DNA from: Bryobacterales bacterium
GTDB lineage: Bacteria > Acidobacteriota > Terriglobia > Bryobacterales > Bryobacteraceae
Assembly (NCBI GenBank): GCA_025456495.1
Contig: JALOKO010000224.1
Location: 1-6,749, forward strand
Direction: 5' to 3'
Length of the DNA: 6,749 nt
Below the pieces are notes generated by a model. The model saw only the letters and a program-made list of their open reading frames with translations, was not told the DNA's origin and ran no database searches. The position numbers were made by a program, and so were the translations under genes. Positions 1 to 5,100 of the stretch are shown here, piece after piece (the first letter of the stretch is position 1; each line of letters opens with the position of its first letter).

Positions 1-441
1 CATCTTGCCAATCAGCCCCGTATGGTAACCCGCATCGGCGAAGTGGTGCGCCACGGTGCGTGCATTCCAAGCCAACCGGTCCGTGTTGTTGATCACGCCC
101 GTTGTGTGCGGGTAGCGCCCTGTCAATAGCGACATCCGCGACGCCGCGCATACCGGATACGGACACACCGCCCGGCTGAAGCGGACCCCACGGGCAGCAA
201 TGCGATCAATCTCCGGCGTCGGCGCCGGCGAATCGTGACAGCAACTCAGGTAATCCGCCCGGTGCTGGTCGCTGAATAGGAAGAGCACATTCGGTCCAGC
301 GGACCCCTTCCGGCCCTGCACCGCCTCCCCTGCCGCCGCCACCTGGCGTTGCCCCGCGGATGTTGCCGCAAGCCCCGCCCCCACCACACCGCAACCCAGA
401 GCCCCACCAGTTGCGGCTTTCAGGAAGTCCTTCCGATTCAT
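1..441 (-). CDS. S1-family sulfatase, N-terminal part (runs off left edge)
   Basis: The first 147 residues of a formylglycine-dependent sulfatase, which hydrolyses sulfate esters, probably outside the cytoplasm. The frame stays open to base 1, so the C-terminal two thirds are missing. The N-terminus MNRKDFLKAATGGALG resembles a Tat signal, with Arg-Lys in place of twin Arg, followed by a Gly/Ala-rich hydrophobic stretch to about residue 27. The sulfatase core starts at PNVLFLFSDQHR (residues 50-61), where Asp58 is the expected calcium ligand. The signature PVCAASRMSLLTGRYPH runs from residue 96 to 112; Cys98 (bases 148-150) is the residue to be converted to formylglycine and Arg102 follows. 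The motif is C-x-A-S-R rather than the commoner C-x-P-S-R. The last codons GLIGKM contain the expected active-site Lys146. The start at 441 is supported by the signal sequence and by GAGGAG six bases upstream. The substrate cannot be told; S1 sulfatases act on polysaccharides, choline sulfate or aryl sulfates. Confidence 0.93.
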   Translation of the reverse strand, partial: MNRKDFLKAATGGALGCGVVGAGLAATSAGQRQVAAAGEAVQGRKGSAGPNVLFLFSDQHRADYLSCCHDSPAPTPEIDRIAARGVRFSRAVCPYPVCAASRMSLLTGRYPHTTGVINNTDRLAWNARTVAHHFADAGYHTGLIGKM

Positions 442-447
442 CGGTTG

Positions 448-453
448 CTCCTC
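448..453 (-). promoter_or_regulatory. Ribosome binding site of the sulfatase gene
   Basis: On the minus strand GAGGAG lies six bases before the ATG at 441. It is a near-consensus Shine-Dalgarno sequence and fixes the start of the partial sulfatase. Confidence 0.75.
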
Positions 454-500
454 TTCTTGGCGTGCCTTCATCTCTCTATCCCTTTGCAACAAACCCTATC

Positions 501-514
501 ATGACGCCCGTCAT
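501..514. promoter_or_regulatory. 14-base palindrome in the divergent spacer, candidate operator
   Basis: ATGACG-CC-CGTCAT is a perfect inverted repeat with 6-base arms and a 2-base centre. It lies in the 121-base spacer between the divergent sulfatase and lipoprotein starts, 60 bases from the first and 49 bases from the second. Size and placement suit a dimeric transcription factor controlling one or both genes. A TTGACT hexamer at 523-528 could be the -35 box of the plus-strand gene, but no convincing -10 box is seen 16-18 bases downstream. The operator role is inferred only from symmetry and location. Confidence 0.4.
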
Positions 515-562
515 CGGCAGGGTTGACTCCGCCCCGTCCGATGGCAAACAATAGCAGGCACC

Positions 563-1000
563 ATGCGACTTCTGCTGCTTGTTTCCCTTGCCTTGATGAT
601 GATCGGCTGCGCTTCGGCGCCCACGGAAACGGAGGCCGATCTGGTGGCCCTTGATAAGTCCTGGGCCGCCGCCGTGGTGGCCAACGACGTAGCCTCGCTG
701 GAAAAACTCTGTGCACCTGACCTCATCTATGCCCATTCCGACGGCCAGGTTGATACCCAGGAGGAGTACCTGAACCGGCTGCGCAAGAAGACCTCCAACT
801 ATCAGGCCATCGACATTTCCAAGAGTTCGGCGAAGCTCTATGGCAACACAGCCGTCGTGAATGCGAGGGCCTTCTTCCGCGTCCTGGCAGACGGCAACCA
901 GATCAACAACGACATCGCCTACACACACGTATATATGAAGCGCGACGGGGAGTGGAAACTCATCGCCCACCAGGCCGCCAGAATCCCGCCCTCCATGTAG
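563..1000 (+). CDS. Small lipoprotein with NTF2/SnoaL-like (DUF4440-type) domain
   Basis: A complete 145-residue protein. Residues 1-16 form a lipoprotein signal: positively charged start, Leu-rich core (LLLLVSLALMMIG) and Cys16 as the lipid-bearing residue, followed by a short ASAPTETE linker. From about residue 25 it has the pattern of the cone-shaped NTF2-like family annotated as DUF4440/SnoaL-like. The first helix is LVALDKSWAAAVVANDVASL, then APDLIYAHSDGQVDT, and the C-terminal sheet strands AYTHVYMKRDGEWKLIAHQAAR (residues 118-139) end in the usual GxWK-hxxxQ signature. The length is usual for the family with a signal peptide added. Such proteins form dimers around a hydrophobic pocket; some are enzymes and many only bind small ligands, so no reaction can be assigned. 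The ribosome binding site is weak (AGCAGG, four bases from the ATG), but the signal peptide supports this start. GC content is near 65 percent in the row counted, like the host background. Confidence 0.88.
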   Translation: MRLLLLVSLALMMIGCASAPTETEADLVALDKSWAAAVVANDVASLEKLCAPDLIYAHSDGQVDTQEEYLNRLRKKTSNYQAIDISKSSAKLYGNTAVVNARAFFRVLADGNQINNDIAYTHVYMKRDGEWKLIAHQAARIPPSM

Positions 1001-1028
1001 GGGCCACCGGGCACGCAGCAGACAGATG

Positions 1029-1045
1029 GCCGACATCGCGTCGGC
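1029..1045 (+). terminator. GC-rich hairpin after the lipoprotein gene, possible terminator
   Basis: GCCGAC-atcgc-GTCGGC forms a perfect six-pair stem with a five-base loop, starting 29 bases after the lipoprotein stop codon. No T-run follows, so it is not a textbook intrinsic terminator. It could be a U-less terminator, an mRNA-stabilising hairpin or a protein-binding palindrome. Confidence 0.3.
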
Positions 1046-1076
1046 AACAGCCAGGAATCGGCGACAGCCAGGAAAT
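1042..1076. repeat. Two tandem copies of a 17/18-base repeat
   Basis: CGGCAACAGCCAGGAAT (1042-1058) is followed directly by CGGCGACAGCCAGGAAAT (1059-1076). The copies differ by one substitution and one inserted A. The shared core GCCAGGAA appears a third time at 1108-1115. The repeat is non-coding. Confidence 0.75.
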
Positions 1077-1084
1077 CGTCACTT

Positions 1085-1117
1085 GGTTCCCATGCCTGGC
1101 CTTGTTTGCCAGGAACC
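1085..1117. repeat. Imperfect inverted repeat (hairpin)
   Basis: The inner stem CCTGGC (1095-1100) pairs with GCCAGG (1108-1113) around the loop CTTGTTT. The outer GGTT (1085-1088) can pair with AACC (1114-1117), leaving a one-sided bulge of six bases. Alternatively GGTTCC (1085-1090) pairs with GGAACC (1112-1117). No T-run follows. A perfect palindrome, GCGCC-CA-GGCGC, lies just downstream at 1123-1134. Confidence 0.5.
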
Positions 1118-1198
1118 TACCCGCGCCCAGGCGCTGTATTCGTTTCCCCGCCTGCCCTGTGCCCACCCTTTGGCCCAGGTCGCATCTGTAGAAAAAGC

Positions 1199-1227
1199 TT
1201 GTTGAATCCAGATACTTCCACTATACT
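1199..1227 (+). promoter_or_regulatory. Sigma70-type promoter of the RNase-like gene
   Basis: A -35 box TTGTTG (1199-1204) and a -10 box TATACT (1222-1227, five of six consensus bases) are separated by the optimal 17 bases. An A-run at 1192-1196 just upstream could act as a weak UP element. The predicted transcript start near 1234 leaves an 18-base leader before the ATG at 1252. This is the clearest promoter in the window and gives the downstream gene independent transcription. Confidence 0.6.
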
Positions 1228-1238
1228 CATCTTGTCGC

Positions 1239-1243
1239 GGAGA
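1239..1243 (+). promoter_or_regulatory. Ribosome binding site of the RNase-like gene
   Basis: GGAGA lies eight bases before the ATG at 1252, a good Shine-Dalgarno match and spacing that selects this start. Confidence 0.7.
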
Positions 1244-1251
1244 ATGATAAA

Positions 1252-1782
1252 ATGCCGATTATTCATACTGCCAATCGTCTAAACGCAATTGTCATGGATG
1301 GCATGCGAACCTCTACAGTCGCCACACTTTCTGGACGAACCACCGGGCTTCCCATCTATGAGGTATCCATACAAACGTTCATTGCCAGTACATTTTCAGG
1401 GGCGAATTTCACGAGACTGATTCAGTCCATGGAAAAGGACAACCTCCGGGACCTTCAAAAGCGAGGCCCTGGCCAGCCTTACGCAAGTTTGACACGCCAA
1501 CCGGCAGATCATGCCGACCTTCTTGGCAACCTCCCGGTAGCGCCTCCCCCGCTTGGATACCGGGAATACAACATTCCCGCAAACGGTTTCAATATGCCTG
1601 GATACCCAAGACTGGTTGCTGATATTTCGAATAAACGGCTTTATATTACGCCCACCCACTACGACCAATGGTTTGATGATTTTACTGCCGCATCCACACA
1701 ACCGATTGCCACGCCCGGTGGAAACCGCAATCCCTTTTTCCTGTTCCGTAGCGTGCGTATCTACAACGATCTTTTCGATTAA
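1252..1782 (+). CDS. Protein with RNase Sa/barnase-like C-terminal domain, low-GC, possible orphan toxin
   Basis: A complete 176-residue protein without signal peptide or membrane segment. Residues 1-90 are unrecognised. From about residue 92 the sequence resembles the microbial RNase (N1/T1/barnase) family. LP at 94-95 precedes YREYNIPANGF (103-113), then PRLVADI (119-125) and RLYITPTHYDQWF (129-141). From known family biochemistry the likely catalytic residues are Glu105 and His136, 31 residues apart, as are Glu54 and His85 of RNase Sa. Arg120 matches Arg69 (both 15 after the Glu). The other active-site arginine (Arg65 of RNase Sa, Arg83 of barnase) is Pro116 here, and the guanine-binding NRE motif is not seen. 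About 40 residues follow the His, longer than in the family. The gene has its own promoter and ribosome binding site, and no barstar-like partner follows. Three counted rows give 40-45 percent GC, far below the neighbours, suggesting transfer. The gene is real; the RNase assignment is a by-eye inference, and the protein could be inactive or a diverged effector. Confidence 0.72.
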   Translation: MPIIHTANRLNAIVMDGMRTSTVATLSGRTTGLPIYEVSIQTFIASTFSGANFTRLIQSMEKDNLRDLQKRGPGQPYASLTRQPADHADLLGNLPVAPPPLGYREYNIPANGFNMPGYPRLVADISNKRLYITPTHYDQWFDDFTAASTQPIATPGGNRNPFFLFRSVRIYNDLFD

Positions 1783-2113
1783 TGTCCTGGCCTGCCTTCC
1801 CGACCGTAGCCTTCCGGAAGCTGGGCTTGTCGGCGTGGGTGGCGTTCGGAACCAAAAGATCTCAGCAAAGTGGGCCAGGCGTCGTGTTCCCGGGTATAGC
1901 GTCTTGGAGGCGGCCATGCCCATGCAACGGCCACCGCCCGGCAGCGTTGTCGCAGTCGTACCCCCGCCTCCGCGGTAAAGGCAATCCTGCGGCGGCGCCG
2001 TTCATCCCATGCAGGCCGAAACCACCCATCTGGCGACCGGGCAGCAGGCTACGGCCGCGCCCCCGGACAGTCGCCGCGAGGCAGCGACGGCGCTCTGCGT
2101 CCGGCTCCCACCA
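1783..2113. other. Spacer between convergent genes, no recognisable gene
   Basis: This 331-base stretch lies between the stops of the RNase-like gene and the giant minus-strand gene. GC content rises back to the host level. Open frames exist: a plus frame starting at 1782 overlaps the RNase-like stop as TAATG and ends at 2117, and other frames run in from neighbouring regions. Their products are rich in Pro, Arg, Ser and Gly and look like translated GC-rich noise; no domain is recognisable. Visible structure is a CTTCCGGAAG palindrome at 1811-1820 and a compound hairpin at 2063-2104. Confidence 0.55.
2063..2104 (-). terminator. Compound hairpin just past the giant gene's stop, possible terminator
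   Basis: The outer stem CCGGAC (2063-2068) pairs with GTCCGG (2099-2104). Inside it GTCGC (2070-2074) pairs with GCGAC (2084-2088) around a nine-base loop, leaving an asymmetric internal loop. It begins nine bases past the stop codon of the minus-strand gene, the right place for a transcription end. No U-run follows on the minus strand, so intrinsic termination is only a suggestion. Confidence 0.3.
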
Positions 2114-5100
2114 CTAGAACCGCAGACGGCCTCCGCTGAGGACAACGCCGCCCACCCGTAGCTCCAGCGATACGTTTCCCACATCCCGCAAGGACGATGG
2201 CACGCGGACATTCAACTGGTCAAGGCCCACAAAATAGCTATGGGCGCCCAGAAACTCCACGGGCAAGGCGACGCCATTGGCCGTGACCGAAAGGTTCTGC
2301 CTTGCCACACGGCGCAGTCCCGTGCCGTATAGGGTAAGGAACAGTTCATCGCCCGCGCTCCCCATTTGCAGGGTGGTGAGCGCACAGGTCTGGCCCGGCG
2401 CGCAGGCGTAGATGGGCCGCGGCAACTGGTTCGCGCCGGAGACCAGCGTGCCGTAGCCAGCCGGCGCGAATTGCCCTCCGCCCACATCCACGCGGAAGAT
2501 GCCCGGGGAGGACGGCGCGACCTGCGCCTGCACATCGCTCACCTGGGTCCCGTTTACAACCAGCCGGATGCGCGCTCCACCGGGGGGCATGTCTTCCGGC
2601 ACGTGGAAGTTGATCTGCGTCGGCGACACATACAGCATGTCCGCAAAGCGTGTGGCGAAATCCACTTCAGAATAGATCCGCACCTGCGCATTGGCCAACA
2701 GTTGAGGCAAGGGTACCGTGGATGCCTGCGCGGTGGCGGTGGCCATATTCTGGCCGAAGAGCGTAAACAGCCCGCCCGGCGCCAGCGGGGCGCTGCTGAA
2801 ACTCGCCGCGTTGGTGATGGCCGCGATCCCGTTCACCGGGGGAGGGGCTGCCGCCACCGGCACGCCTTCCACGCGGATCTTTAGCGGAAGCGTGTACACC
2901 GTGCCGCTGGTGTTCATGCGCACGCGGATGGCGCAGTCGACCGTGCCCTTTCCGGCCAGTTTCAGCATCGCGTGGTTCATGCCAATCTGCAGCCGATAGC
3001 CACCGCTGATGCGGCTGAAGGCCTGCATGCGCAATGCCGCGAAGTCCGGTGTGCAGCTTTCCGCCTGCAGGGTGACATCCCCCCCGCCAGCCGTGCGGAA
3101 TTCCACGGAAGTAGCGATTTCATCTCCCTCCGGATACGTGGTGAGTTCCAGCGACGCTGGCATGAAGTGCGGTGTTGTGGGTGCCGCGATGGGCTCGAAG
3201 CGTGGCCGCAGGAAGGGTCCGTCGAGGTCGGTAAAGGATCGCGTGTCATGGGTGAGGTAGGTCTGCAAATCCTTGCGCAACCAGCCTACGAAACGGAAGC
3301 CCGGGTCCGGCTTGGGCCGTGCCTGCCAACCCAGGGTGTGGAAGCCAGGGTCTTGCCCATAGAACTCCGGGTAGGAACTGGGAATGCCGGTCACGTTCAG
3401 ATCAATACCGCCGCCGGGAACCCGCTCTTGCGCAAGGCGGAAGAGACGCTGCGTGCGCAGGTCCAGGCGCAAGGAACCGGCGTTTAGCACCACCGTGCGG
3501 TTTAACTGCGCAAGGTCTTCCCAGCCCAGGGTGGAGAGCAGGAAGTCGGCACCCACCAATTGCAGTTCCTGCGGTTCCAGCCTCACGGAGGTACCGATGG
3601 GGTACGACCGCCGCGGCGGGTCCACTTCCTTCACTCCGTTGATCTTCACCCAGAACCCACTGGGCCCGTTGATGGAAAGCTCGGCTGTATTCGTACCCAG
3701 TTGGCGGATGGTGACCGTCTGGCCCAGGTTGCTGAGCGTCGCTTGGCGCACAGCAATTGAGGGGTTGGGGTCCAGCCCGATTTCCACGAACCCTGTGCCT
3801 GATCCTGACCCATAAGTAACGCGCAGCCAGGGTTGATTCACCGTCGCGGCCCATCCGCAAGCGTCGCCCGTCGCGGTAAACGGCACGCGCAGCGTGCCGC
3901 CCACTTGCGGCGCATCAACCACCGGATTGGGGAAGGATGCCGTACACTGCCCGGCTGCTTGCGTGATGGGAATCCGCTTGTTCGCCAAAAAGATGAAGCT
4001 CTCCCGTGCCGTATTCGATGGGTTCGCCGCAAAACCCACCGCGACGCTGGCCGAGCCCGTTCCGAAAGGTCCCTGCGGAAAGCTCACCCCCGCGCCGCCC
4101 ACGCCATGCCACTCGCAATTCGTGCCGGTTGTCTGTAGATTCAGCGTCGCGGTACCCCCGGCTGCGGGGAAGCTCAGCGTTGGGGGCGTCAGCGTCGCCG
4201 TACAGCCTCTACCGGCTTGGGTCATCGTGAAGGTCTTTGAGCCCAGAACCACCGAACCGGCGCGCGCTTCGAAGGAATTCACAGGCACCCGCATGGAAAA
4301 CACCATGCTTGGTTCGTAGCCGATGCCCAGAAACGGGCTGCCAGGGGTTGAGCCCGGGTTCACAAACCACAACCGGTTTTCGCTGGCTGTCCATGGGCAA
4401 CCCGCGGGGGTGAGCACACTTACGTCACGCCACACCGCCTCTGGCCCCAGGGTGAGCGCCTCAGGGTTCACCTCGAAGAAGCTGCACTGCCCCTCGCTTT
4501 GCGTGAATGGGAAGCTGCCCTTACCCACATCAATGGCGAAAGAGAGCGGCGACCGCGTCAGGTTGGGTCTGGTCACAAAGGCCGCCGTGCCGTTTCCTAC
4601 ACCCGCCGGGAAGCCCGCGAAGGTCACCGTGGAACTGTTGCCGGAGGCGTCGGTGGGGCGCGCCAACCAGGGGCACCCAGGGGGCGCTGTCACCGTAAGG
4701 GTTCCCGGGTCTCGTCCGAAGCTCACCGGGTGGGGACTCACTTGCGCGGTGAACGTGCAACTGACGGGCGACAACAAGTCCACGGCCATCAGGAAACCGG
4801 GGCTGGCTTTTTCGGCCAGATCGCCTTCAGGGTAGTTGGCCCACGCGTTGGCCGTTCTTGGCATGGCGTTGCGTTCCGCCCTGCCGACGATGAGGGCTCG
4901 TCCGTTGGCCGTCACGGCCAAGCCCAGCGGAGTCAGCCCGGTTCCTGAAGGAAGGCCACTGCTGAAGCGTAGCGTCGCGCCATCGGCGCTTAGCCGGGCC
5001 AAATAGGCGTTGTCGGCATTCAGCCGAGACGCGGGAGCGCTAAAGGCGTCCGCCGAGAGCGCCACATCCTGTGGCTGGAATTGTGCCGCAAGCACACTGT

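Larger units (their letters stand above)
1001..1198. other. Non-coding spacer rich in short inverted and direct repeats
   Basis: No reading frame here has a plausible start or protein-like composition; those present are continuations of shadow frames. The stretch instead holds a 6-base-stem hairpin at 1029-1045, a tandem 17/18-base repeat at 1042-1076, a larger inverted repeat at 1085-1117 and a 12-base palindrome at 1123-1134. The octamer GCCAGGAA occurs three times (1050-1057, 1067-1074, 1108-1115). These may serve as a terminator for the upstream lipoprotein gene, a structured leader, or remnants of an intergenic repeat element. Confidence 0.5.

Noticed and set aside
476..1036. Minus-strand frame of 186 codons across the lipoprotein gene
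   Set aside because: It is the mirror frame of a clear lipoprotein with signal peptide and NTF2-like motifs, and its product is featureless.
1042..1115. CRISPR-like reading of the repeated GCCAGGAA units
   Set aside because: The repeats are too short, their spacing is irregular (17 and 41 bases between starts), and no cas gene is in view.
1170..1890. Possible attachment-site direct repeats flanking the low-GC island
   Set aside because: The best shared words (CTTGTCG near 1231 and 1826, and CCAGG-containing pieces on both sides) are only about seven bases, expected by chance at this distance. No integrase or tRNA gene is present.
1396..1923. Long minus-strand frame of 175 codons opposite the RNase-like gene
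   Set aside because: It is antisense to a gene that has a promoter, ribosome binding site and family motifs. Its product has no recognisable domain and the frame has no convincing ribosome binding site.
1553..1978. Plus-strand frame of 141 codons overlapping the end of the RNase-like gene and continuing beyond it
   Set aside because: Its first half is the out-of-frame reading of the RNase-like gene. The rest is Pro/Arg/Val-rich with no known motif and no ribosome binding site at its start.
2366..2884. Long plus-strand frames opposite the giant gene, such as this 172-codon one
   Set aside because: High GC leaves many antisense frames open. The minus-strand frame encodes recognisable domains throughout, and the antisense products are Arg/Gly/His-rich noise.
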